From: Armatimonadota bacterium
Lineage (GTDB): Bacteria; Armatimonadota; UBA5829; DTJY01
Length of the DNA stretch: 46,626 bases
Reading direction: 5' to 3'
NCBI GenBank assembly: GCA_025358205.1
Contig: JANYKG010000074.1
Span: 1-46,626, forward strand
Below are positions 39,144 through 46,626 of this stretch, one piece after another; position 1 is the first letter of the stretch; each line of letters starts with the position of its first letter. The position numbers and the translations under genes are program-made. Below the pieces are notes generated by a model, which was given only the letters and a program-made list of their open reading frames with translations, was not told where the DNA came from and made no database searches.

Positions 39144-40916
39144 ATGACCTGGATTGACTACACCATCATCGGCCTGTTTCTAGCCGGGCTTGCAGTAGCC
39201 GGACTGAGGATTTCGAGGCTGATCAAGCACTCGGACGACATCTTCGTCGCCGGTCGAGAACTGACGCCGTTCATCCTCGGCGCGACGATCACCGCCACCA
39301 ACCTGAGCATGTACCACTTCATCTCAATGGGCGGGATCGCGTTTCAGAAGGGCATCTCCATCATCTGGCAGAACTGGACCGGTTGCATGGCGCTCGTACT
39401 CTCGGGCATCTTCGTCATCCCGGTTATGCGACGCCTTCAGGTGCGCTCGATACCAGAGTTCCTGGAGATGCGCTACAGCAAACCGCTCCGCATCATCATC
39501 GGCGCATTCTGGGGGTTAAGGCTCTGCATCTTCCTGGGAATATTCCTGTACATCGCAGCCACTGCAGGCGCACAGATCACCGGCTGGGACAACTACTTCG
39601 GCTGGCTGGCGATCTTCTCGGTCATTGCCATTATGTACTCCGCCATAGGGGGCGCGTGGGCCGTGGCAATCATGGACTCCATGCAGTTCGCCTTCATCAT
39701 CCTCGGCGGATTGATCACACTGCCGGTTGCGATTCACCTGGCTGGCGGAACGCCCTCGCTCATCCACTGGCTGCAGACCCATGGGAAGACCGTCCACACT
39801 CAACTAGTGCCGACGGGAATGGGCGAGTTCAACTGGCTCTTTGTCCTGGCCATTCTGCTCATCTCAACCAAATGGGCGACCGTTGACCAGGCGATTCTGC
39901 AGCGCGCTTTTGGGGCGAAAAACCCTCGAGTCGGCGCGCAGGGTATGGTGCTCTCGGGGTTGATCACCGTGCCGCTTGCGTTCTTGTGGATTCTCCCCGG
40001 CCTGGCGCTGGCGAGGATCAATCCGCCGGGGATTACGAACCCGGACCACGCTATTCCATGGCTACTGGCCACCCATCTCCCGCCTATCGCATCCGGGCTT
40101 CTGGGGCTGGTGCTGTGCGGGCTGGTCGCCGCGCAGGTTTCGACCATCACGGCGGACATTAACTCCGTCGCCACGCTGTTCACCAGTGATGTTTACCAAG
40201 CGCTGAAGAAGAAAGCGCCCACGCAGAAGCAACTCATCTACGTGGCGCGGTTCAGTTCGCTGATTTGCGGCGCGCTCATGATCCTGTTCGCCTGGCTACT
40301 GAGTTTCACGAACTCCGGCGCGGTTCGGGCAAACCTGACAGTTGTTGGCATAGTAGACCTGCCGCTCTTCATCATCACTATCGTCTACGGCCTGGGGTGG
40401 AAGCGCACGACTTGGCAGGGCGCGATGGCCGGTTTCTTCATCGGCGGCGCGGCGGGGATTATGTCGTATATGTTCATCATTCCGAACTACTTCAACCACA
40501 CGACATATCCGTTCCTGAGCGCGATTTCCGGCTCGCTCGCGATGCATGCGGCGGCGTGGCATGAACACATCAAGGTCTACAAGGACTCTATGCTCAGCAT
40601 CGCTCCGTTCGTGAGTTCAGGCGCGGCGCTCCTCATCACGCCGATTGTGAGTCTGCTTACCAAGCCTGGCAAGAACGATCAGTCGCACAAGATATGGGCC
40701 AACTTCCATGTCGGTGATGACACGGAAGATACCTTCCACCTGGTTCCCAGGAGCCGCGCAGGTAAGTTCGGCGTTGGCCTCGTGGTCGCCGGTTTCCTCA
40801 GCTTCCTGATAGGCATAATCTCAGCGGCACACGCCTTCCCGCTGGCGACTGTAATGGCGGTCGGCGGTATGATCGCGTTGTTCATCGGCGGCGTGCTCAG
40901 GGTCTATGTGGAATAG
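39144..40916 (+). CDS. Sodium:solute symporter (SSS family)
   Basis: A 590-residue integral membrane transporter. MTWIDYTIIGLFLAGLAVAGLRIS begins the first helix. The conserved early loop DDIFVAGRELTPFILGATITATNLSMYHFISMGG carries the family's Na+-site helix pattern. Around 13-15 hydrophobic segments follow, including the GLIxxPLAFLWILPGLAL and VSTITADINSVATLFTSDVY blocks, the latter close to the SSS signature region with a second Na+ site. GGAGGA lies 3-8 nt before the chosen ATG; an in-frame start 60 bp earlier lies in the repeat. The sugar-like substrate is inferred from the adjacent isomerase-like and GH42-like genes. Confidence 0.9.
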   Translation: MTWIDYTIIGLFLAGLAVAGLRISRLIKHSDDIFVAGRELTPFILGATITATNLSMYHFISMGGIAFQKGISIIWQNWTGCMALVLSGIFVIPVMRRLQVRSIPEFLEMRYSKPLRIIIGAFWGLRLCIFLGIFLYIAATAGAQITGWDNYFGWLAIFSVIAIMYSAIGGAWAVAIMDSMQFAFIILGGLITLPVAIHLAGGTPSLIHWLQTHGKTVHTQLVPTGMGEFNWLFVLAILLISTKWATVDQAILQRAFGAKNPRVGAQGMVLSGLITVPLAFLWILPGLALARINPPGITNPDHAIPWLLATHLPPIASGLLGLVLCGLVAAQVSTITADINSVATLFTSDVYQALKKKAPTQKQLIYVARFSSLICGALMILFAWLLSFTNSGAVRANLTVVGIVDLPLFIITIVYGLGWKRTTWQGAMAGFFIGGAAGIMSYMFIIPNYFNHTTYPFLSAISGSLAMHAAAWHEHIKVYKDSMLSIAPFVSSGAALLITPIVSLLTKPGKNDQSHKIWANFHVGDDTEDTFHLVPRSRAGKFGVGLVVAGFLSFLIGIISAAHAFPLATVMAVGGMIALFIGGVLRVYVE

Positions 40917-40946
40917 GGATATCGCTCGGACGGAGGATTGACATTG

Positions 40947-42494
40947 ATGAACAGCCATCGAGCCACCATGCTTCTGGCAATCCTGCTGATGGCAAGCTTT
41001 GCGCCTGCCTATGCTGCTATAACGAAGCAGCATTCGACGTTTGCCAAGATCAACGGGATTTCTACCCTCTTGGTGGACGGACAGCCATTCTTTGTCGTTG
41101 GAGCGCAGTGCGATGTGTGGCGCAGCACTCCTCAGGACGCCAAGACTGTGGAGTTTTTTGACTCTTACCGCGATATGAATGCGACAACGGTTGGCCTCGA
41201 CGTGCTGTGGGATAAGTGCGAGCATGTGCAGGACAAATACGACTTTGCGTTCCTCGACTGGTTTGTCAAACAAGCGAGGTCGCACCACCTCAAGCTGATC
41301 CTGCATTTGTTCAACAGCAATGTCTGCGGCGGGGTAACCGATTCCGACAAATGGTCATACACGCCGGATTACATCCTGTCCGCTCCAGATAAGTATCAGC
41401 GCATGGTTCTGCCCTACGAGTACAGGCCCGGCGGCCCTCCGATGTGCCCGAACGATCCCGATACCCTGGAGCGTGAGCGGAAGTACGTGGTCAAACTGGC
41501 CGAGCGCCTCCGAGACACTGATACCGACCGCACCGTTATCATGCTGCAGATTAACAACGAATACTATTTCCAGCAGTGGGTCAACCATCCCTACGAACTG
41601 TCTGTCCGCTGCCAATGCCCGTACTGCAACGCGAAATACGATCCCGCGAAGTACAAGGCGCCAAAGGAGTTCATGTTCGCGGGGTTCGTAGCTTACACCA
41701 AAGCGCTGACCGATGCCATCACCAACGTCTATGACATCCCGCTGTACGTGAACAGCCCCGGTTGGCCTGATTGGGCCGTCCCAATGTTCCTCGACGCTTG
41801 TCCCAACCTCGACCTGGTTGGCTGCGACGGCATTACCGGTCCGGCTGAGCCTACTATGGTTTCTCGATATGTGCAGGGCCGCAACATACCGTTCGCGGCG
41901 GAGAACGCCACGCCAAACCCCAGGTGTAGAGTCAACCTTGACGTGCTGCCCTACTACACAACTATCGGGCGGTTGGGGATAGGCAACCTGCTCTGGGAAG
42001 CCGGTCCGATTATTATGGGTGATCCCGTGCTACGGAAGCGATACAATGACGCGATGTATCCCATCAAGAACGCGCAATGGGCTATCGCGCACTCACGCGG
42101 AACTGATAACATGATGGGCTGGTACATCATCAGGCAATTCGTTGAAGACCCCAAGCTCAGCGATCCCGCTGTGGTTGGTGAGAAGATGTTCGTTCGCGAG
42201 GGACAGAAAACGCGCATTGACGATAGCAAGACCTTCGCCGCGACAATCGGCAGCCGTAAGATCACAGTGGAAAACAGCGTCGCCGGAGTTATCGCGAACC
42301 CTGCGCAGAATACGCTGGTGATCGCCACCGCAAAAGCCGATCTGACAATATCCGGCCCAGCGATCAAGTCCGCTGAGGAGGGTGTCTACGTCGGCGACCG
42401 ATGGAAGCGGACCTCGAAGCTCGATATCCGACGAACTGGAGATGCATACGAACTCCACATCGAGCAACCGAAAGTCATCAGGCTAGTATTCTAG
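40947..42494 (+). CDS. Secreted GH42-like glycoside hydrolase
   Basis: A 515-residue exported TIM-barrel glycosidase. The signal peptide ATMLLAILLMASFAPAYA precedes the barrel. MLQINNEYYFQQW gives the acid/base Glu after Asn, and IPFAAENATPNPR a candidate nucleophile Glu. CQCPYCNAKYDPAKY resembles the zinc-binding Cys cluster of GH42 beta-galactosidases. A C-terminal beta-domain (KITVENSVAGVIANPAQNT) ends the chain. Related GH35/GH42-type enzymes cleave beta-galactosides. GGAGG lies 10 nt upstream of the ATG; TTG codons at 40938 and 40944 are alternative starts. It converges on the next gene with a 3-bp gap. The family assignment is good but the substrate is not known. Confidence 0.8.
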   Translation: MNSHRATMLLAILLMASFAPAYAAITKQHSTFAKINGISTLLVDGQPFFVVGAQCDVWRSTPQDAKTVEFFDSYRDMNATTVGLDVLWDKCEHVQDKYDFAFLDWFVKQARSHHLKLILHLFNSNVCGGVTDSDKWSYTPDYILSAPDKYQRMVLPYEYRPGGPPMCPNDPDTLERERKYVVKLAERLRDTDTDRTVIMLQINNEYYFQQWVNHPYELSVRCQCPYCNAKYDPAKYKAPKEFMFAGFVAYTKALTDAITNVYDIPLYVNSPGWPDWAVPMFLDACPNLDLVGCDGITGPAEPTMVSRYVQGRNIPFAAENATPNPRCRVNLDVLPYYTTIGRLGIGNLLWEAGPIIMGDPVLRKRYNDAMYPIKNAQWAIAHSRGTDNMMGWYIIRQFVEDPKLSDPAVVGEKMFVREGQKTRIDDSKTFAATIGSRKITVENSVAGVIANPAQNTLVIATAKADLTISGPAIKSAEEGVYVGDRWKRTSKLDIRRTGDAYELHIEQPKVIRLVF

Positions 42495-42497
42495 TAT

Positions 42498-44528
42498 CTA
42501 CTGCTCAATCTTCACAACCCCGATGCCGTCCTTGCTCAGCGGGATGCCCATGATGATGAGCTTCTCATCCTTCGAGGACACACTCAGCGTCTTGCCCGAA
42601 AGTGGGTCAATCGCCGTAATGCTCTTCATCTTGAGCGCCGATGCATCCAACTCCAGGTCGGCCTTCGACGCATTCCCCTCATCACAGTAGAGACTGAAAT
42701 ACATCACCTTTCCACTGCCGAAACGCTCCGCCAGCACGCCGTCTGTCAGCGGTTTGGCATACGTCACCGGCTCCCAGCCGAGAGGGAACATCTGCCGTTG
42801 AATCGGCAGATAGGTGTCGTAGAGGTCCTTTACCTTCTGGTAGTCCGGTCTGCTGAAATAGACCATATCGGAATCGCCGTAGTTGCCGAAGAGGAAGTTC
42901 CTTGCTATATACTTACGGTCCCTTTCCTCGCCTGCCATGCCGTGCCCCATCGCCATGTACGGTTTGTGGTAGACAAGCGCACGTCGGGCCGCAATGTCTT
43001 CGACCGATGCACCCGGGCCGTACTCCGAGCCTGCCACATCAAGCTTCTGCGCATGGAAGAAGCACCGCTGCCGCACACCGTTCGCCGTGACCTTCCCGTT
43101 CGGCCCGACGATCTTTCGCAGTTCATCCAGGAACGTCAGGTGTTCCAGCGAGTTGTCCAGGCACGGGCGACCGTCATCGCCGTATGTCAGTCCGTACTTC
43201 GCATAGGGAAAGTGATCCTTCCGGTAGCTCACATACGCGCCCCACCGATATAGCGAGTCCACGTAGATGCCGTCCCAGTTCCCGCTCTTCAGCCATTCCC
43301 TGCAGTCGTTGAGGATTGACATGCCCGCGTTCAAGCCCTTCTCTCCGCCGGGGATGAACGGGTTCGGGTTCACTGGGAATGTGACCGTCTTGTCCGACCA
43401 CTGACAGATGCGCGGTCTGGTGATGACCACCCCGTCCGGCCCGGTCAGGTAGCTGTTCTTCACCGTCTGGATGTAATCGGGGACCGGCATGATGTTCTGC
43501 GAGATGGTGATGTTCTTCTCGGTCATGTGTTCCAGCAGGTCGAACGCCTCGGCGTTCGTGTAGGTCACCTTGGTCAGATCCAGGGCGTCATCCTTCTCGT
43601 CCATCGTCTTGAGCTTGGCGGTCGCCTCGCCCTTCAGGTTGTCCAGGAAGCCGACCTCGCGCTGACCGGGGATGACATACGGGTATATCTCGATGCCCCA
43701 GGCCTTCTCCTGCTTGATCTCCTGCGGCGTCATGATATCAATCGCCTTCTTACCTGCGTGGCGGCACTCGCCGAGTTCGCCGAGCGAGTGGAAGGAGAAC
43801 TGCGTCGGGTTCGGCGCGGTCGTCGCCTTGCCCTTGAAGATCCACAGGCCGTTCACCTTGGAGTGTCCCTCATACGCCTTCGGGAAGAGGTCGTAGTACC
43901 GCTTCAGTGCCGAGCGGAATCCCCACGCGCCGTCAACCGGGTACACGGCAAAGGATATCCTCGCGTGTGATTTCGGATTCGTTGCGTCGGAGAAGCCGAC
44001 TTTCGCATAGACGAAGAGGCCTATGTTCTTGTCATAGCCCGACTGGAAGATGCAAGGTGTCTCTGGGGTGATCGCCACGGCGAGGCCCGCGCCGGTCTTC
44101 GGGTTCGTCAGCACAGAGATGGGGATCAGGTCCTGGCTACCGCCGGCCCTCGCCGATAAGCTGGTCAAAGGTCCGCTGTGCCACACCCAGCCCGCGATGT
44201 CCAGGGGTATCTGGTACTGCACGTCCGCCGCTGAGTCGCCGCCCTTCTTGTCGGTGATATCCGCCGTCACGAGTAGCGCATCATCCTTGCGTTTTGTAGT
44301 TACCTTCACGTCAAAGCGTTCGGGGTTCGGGCTTCGCACCAGCCTGCTGCCGACCCATGTGACCTCTTCCACCCGCACGCCGGTCTGAACGCCAGGCATG
44401 AAAGCGAGAGGCTTCCCGCCGATCAAGATGTCTGACAAACCTGCGGTATTTACATCCATCTTGTACTCCCATCCAGCCTGAGCGCCGACGGCCGCCAGAA
44501 TCATGAAAAGGGCAACAATGTATCGCAT
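42498..44528 (-). CDS. Secreted putative glycosidase of unassigned family
   Basis: A 676-residue exported protein. The signal peptide RYIVALFMILAAVGAQA is followed by a beta-sandwich (residues about 20-230), then a region that reads as a TIM barrel. NWDGIYVDSLYRWGAYVS is a strand ending in an Asp, as in GH31/GH36-like retaining glycosidases. VAGSEYGPGAS and MAMGHGMAGEERD follow, with a C-terminal beta-domain. I cannot place it in a numbered GH family. AGGAG lies 6 nt before the second ATG, inside the end of the upstream GH2 gene, so translation is probably coupled to it. The barrel assignment and catalytic Asp are inferences. Confidence 0.7.
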   Translation of the reverse strand: MRYIVALFMILAAVGAQAGWEYKMDVNTAGLSDILIGGKPLAFMPGVQTGVRVEEVTWVGSRLVRSPNPERFDVKVTTKRKDDALLVTADITDKKGGDSAADVQYQIPLDIAGWVWHSGPLTSLSARAGGSQDLIPISVLTNPKTGAGLAVAITPETPCIFQSGYDKNIGLFVYAKVGFSDATNPKSHARISFAVYPVDGAWGFRSALKRYYDLFPKAYEGHSKVNGLWIFKGKATTAPNPTQFSFHSLGELGECRHAGKKAIDIMTPQEIKQEKAWGIEIYPYVIPGQREVGFLDNLKGEATAKLKTMDEKDDALDLTKVTYTNAEAFDLLEHMTEKNITISQNIMPVPDYIQTVKNSYLTGPDGVVITRPRICQWSDKTVTFPVNPNPFIPGGEKGLNAGMSILNDCREWLKSGNWDGIYVDSLYRWGAYVSYRKDHFPYAKYGLTYGDDGRPCLDNSLEHLTFLDELRKIVGPNGKVTANGVRQRCFFHAQKLDVAGSEYGPGASVEDIAARRALVYHKPYMAMGHGMAGEERDRKYIARNFLFGNYGDSDMVYFSRPDYQKVKDLYDTYLPIQRQMFPLGWEPVTYAKPLTDGVLAERFGSGKVMYFSLYCDEGNASKADLELDASALKMKSITAIDPLSGKTLSVSSKDEKLIIMGIPLSKDGIGVVKIEQ

Positions 44529-44537
44529 GAGCATCTC

Positions 44538-46626
44538 CTACTCGGAGCCGATATAGAACTCTCCTCTTACCGAATCGCCGTGCTTCAGTCGCATGTACTG
44601 CTCCGGGACCTGTCCGCCGCTGTAGTCTTTGGGCGGGCTGACGTGCTTGTTGACGACGAGCCTGTATGTGCTGTCCGCACCGAATCCACCCTTGCACTGA
44701 TGTAGCTGATCCGATGCAAACTCAGCCCTCAGACCATGCCCCTCAGCATCGGTCAGACTTGCCCAGTCGCAGTTGTACTTCGTTGAGTTGAAGTCGAATG
44801 CGTCCGGGCGGGTGAGATTAGTATTGTGGACATTCGCACTGTCTGGTAGTGCGGTACCTTGCGGCCTGCCGATGTGCGTCTCGGGGTAGTATGACCAGAG
44901 CGCCTCGCGCTTCCAGGAGAAGTGATCGAACGTATGAGGCATCTCGAATACCCATCCAAGCTCCTGAATATCTACCTCATCGCCGAGCCAGTCAACCCGG
45001 TAGTTGAGCTTCCCGCCCGAATATTCTGCATGGAGCTTTGCGATTACCTTGCCGGGTTCGTCTTCCCACGCAACCTCCGCGTCCATGGTACGCATGTCGG
45101 CGAGTGTCACGGCCATGGCGGGTTCTGTCTTCACGTTGACCAGCCTGCCGCGCGTGCGGACGGCTATCTGCCACTTGACCGGGTCCCGTACGGCGACGCA
45201 CTTGACCAGGTTGAACTCGGGGAACTTCAGCCCATACGGCAGGTCGGCGCTCATCGTCGGGAGCTTCGGCGCATCCTGCTTGACCAGTTCGAACTGGTAG
45301 GTCACCACGTTCCATCCGCGATCCTTCGCCGAAGGCTTCGGCCCGCAAGCCGGATGGTTGAAATCTATTCTCAGAGTGTCGGCTGACACTCCCTTCGGCA
45401 TCTCGAACTCCAGCTTCCCGGACTTCATCGGCGGCAGGTTGAAGTGAATAGCGCCCTTTCTGACAGCCTTGCCGTTCCTGAGCAGTTGCCAGTTCGCATT
45501 GATTTCAGAAAGGTTCGTGAACCGGTATCGGTTCCTCGCACTCAGAATGACATATCCCGGCTTGGATGTCCGGTCCGCTTTCGGCTCGATCACGATCGGT
45601 GAGTAGATCATCTTCACGTGATACAGGTCCGGCCTGGGGTTGCGCCATCCGTCAACGAGACCCTTCGTTTTCACATACTGTATGCCGGTCGCCGGGTCGT
45701 ACTCGTAGGGCTTCTTCGGGAACTTGTCAGCCACCGCTCGGTCCTGCCACTCCCACAGGAATCCGCCTGGGATATTGTCGTACTTCCACGTCACATCCCA
45801 GCAGCGCTGAAGCACGGGCGCATATGAGTCCAGGCATCCGTAGTCCGCGCCGTTGCGCACCTCCCAGATGTTTGGGTTCTCCAGGTAGATCATGGGGAGA
45901 TTCTGCTTGGCAGAGGCAATCGCCTGTTTTTCCATGTCCTTGTAATTGGTGTAATGACGATCATTGAACTCCACGCCGTTCTCAGCAGCGTCCCGCCAGG
46001 AGTTTAGCCGCGGTCGGGTGGGATCTAGTTCCCTCACCGCATCCGCCACGATCTTCTGGTTGATGCCGGGGCCGTTCTCATTCCCGATCGCCCAGATCAC
46101 CACGCATGGATGGTTCTTGTCGCGAGCGATGGTCTCCCGGGCGCGCTGCAGGAACGCGGGCGTCATCTCCTTGTCATCCATCGGGCAGGCGCAGTAGGGA
46201 AGTTCGTCCGCCACGTAGAACCCCATCTCGTCGCAGAGATCGTAGAAGCCTGAACCATAGGGATAGTGCGACGTGCGAACGGCGTTGATGTTCGCGGCCT
46301 TCATCATCGTCAGGTCCTTCTTCCAGACCTCTTCATCCACTGCGCTACCCTTGGATGGGTAGATATCATGCCGGCAGATTCCCTGCAGTTTGACCGGCAT
46401 ACCGTTTACCTTGAAGACGCCGTTCTCGATAGTGATCTCGCGGATGCCGATCTTTCTGAAGACCGTCTCGCTTACCTTGCCCTGTGCATCCTTCAACGTC
46501 ACGGTGAGAGGATAGAGATTCGGATGCTCAGCGGACCACAGCTTCGGGTTGTCCACTACCTGAGTCAACACGACGGAACCCTTCGCGTCCTCCTCACCGG
46601 TGATCGGCGCGAAGTCGCCCAGCTTC
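44538..46626 (-). CDS. GH2 beta-galactosidase-like enzyme (partial, 5' end outside window)
   Basis: The C-terminal 696 codons of a GH2 enzyme; the frame is open to the window edge. PKLWSAEHPNLYPLTV ends the central Ig-like domain. The barrel has GICRHDIYPSKGSAV, INAVRTSHYPYGSGFYDLCDEMGFYVADE and VIWAIGNENGPG, whose Glu is the acid/base. MIYLENPNIWE is a candidate nucleophile region, altered from the usual CEYAHAMGN. GGFLWEWQDRAV follows. The C-terminal part contains the extra beta-domain and the large beta-supersandwich (FEMPHTFDHFSWKREALWSYYPETHIG), as in LacZ-type enzymes. The stop at 44538 overlaps the ribosome site of the next gene, forming a two-gene unit. Confidence 0.9.
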   Translation of the reverse strand, partial: KLGDFAPITGEEDAKGSVVLTQVVDNPKLWSAEHPNLYPLTVTLKDAQGKVSETVFRKIGIREITIENGVFKVNGMPVKLQGICRHDIYPSKGSAVDEEVWKKDLTMMKAANINAVRTSHYPYGSGFYDLCDEMGFYVADELPYCACPMDDKEMTPAFLQRARETIARDKNHPCVVIWAIGNENGPGINQKIVADAVRELDPTRPRLNSWRDAAENGVEFNDRHYTNYKDMEKQAIASAKQNLPMIYLENPNIWEVRNGADYGCLDSYAPVLQRCWDVTWKYDNIPGGFLWEWQDRAVADKFPKKPYEYDPATGIQYVKTKGLVDGWRNPRPDLYHVKMIYSPIVIEPKADRTSKPGYVILSARNRYRFTNLSEINANWQLLRNGKAVRKGAIHFNLPPMKSGKLEFEMPKGVSADTLRIDFNHPACGPKPSAKDRGWNVVTYQFELVKQDAPKLPTMSADLPYGLKFPEFNLVKCVAVRDPVKWQIAVRTRGRLVNVKTEPAMAVTLADMRTMDAEVAWEDEPGKVIAKLHAEYSGGKLNYRVDWLGDEVDIQELGWVFEMPHTFDHFSWKREALWSYYPETHIGRPQGTALPDSANVHNTNLTRPDAFDFNSTKYNCDWASLTDAEGHGLRAEFASDQLHQCKGGFGADSTYRLVVNKHVSPPKDYSGGQVPEQYMRLKHGDSVRGEFYIGSE

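Overview
The window reads as chromosomal DNA from a moderately GC-rich free-living bacterium specialised in plant or microbial polysaccharides. The density of secreted glycoside hydrolases, the repeated uroporphyrinogen-decarboxylase-like (URO-D/MtaA-like) proteins, the sulfatase, GH38, GH106-like, GH172/DUF2961, GxGYxYP-like and heparinase II/III-like genes, and the many small interspersed palindromic repeats are typical of Armatimonadota. Planctomycetota, Lentisphaerota and Verrucomicrobiota carry similar gene sets. No ribosomal or other universal marker lies here, so the phylum is an inference. I saw no rRNA, tRNA, CRISPR array or insertion sequence.

Layout. 1-1790 (minus) is the 5' part of a secreted fibronectin-III repeat protein with one CxxCH motif. 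It is followed by 600 bp of non-coding DNA. 2389-4437 (minus) holds two URO-D-like genes, divergent from a secreted FG-GAP/VCBS repeat protein (4586-5776). A two-gene XRE regulator/membrane protein module (5779-6338, minus) has a near-perfect sigma70 promoter and an operator-like dyad. 6545-13918 (plus) is a tight four-gene operon: six-hairpin glycosidase, third URO-D-like protein, GxGYxYP-like protein and sulfatase. A GH38 alpha-mannosidase (minus) and a nitroreductase (plus) diverge at about 17.1-17.2 kb. 17.8-22.7 kb holds a repeat tract, a COG3910-type ATPase and a large type IIG restriction-modification enzyme. 23.0-28.1 kb (minus) holds a GH172/DUF2961 protein, a membrane HATPase-domain sensor, an esterase, an SGNH hydrolase and a PAP2 phosphatase. 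28.3-33.8 kb (plus) pairs a GH106-like glycosidase with a heparinase II/III-like lyase. 33.9-35.4 kb contains a decayed operon: an internally deleted zinc alcohol dehydrogenase and a truncated glycyl-radical enzyme. 35.6-37.1 kb encodes a histidine-rich secreted protein and a DUF3300 protein. 37.35-42.5 kb (plus) holds a fucose/arabinose isomerase-like protein, a 45-residue membrane peptide, an SSS-family symporter and a GH42-like enzyme. The right end (minus) is a putative glycosidase coupled to a partial GH2 beta-galactosidase.

How it may work together (inference). Secreted enzymes depolymerise a decorated, possibly sulfated or acylated glycan. The SSS symporter imports sugars, and the isomerase-like protein, the sulfatase and the URO-D-like proteins act in the cytosol. 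The three URO-D-like proteins differ in the HxC metal motif expected of MtaA-type methyltransferases, so they may not share one reaction.

The most unusual structural theme is invasion of coding and intergenic DNA by several short repeat families. Two different palindromic elements sit in frame inside one URO-D-like gene, and a heptamer repeat sits in frame inside the sulfatase.
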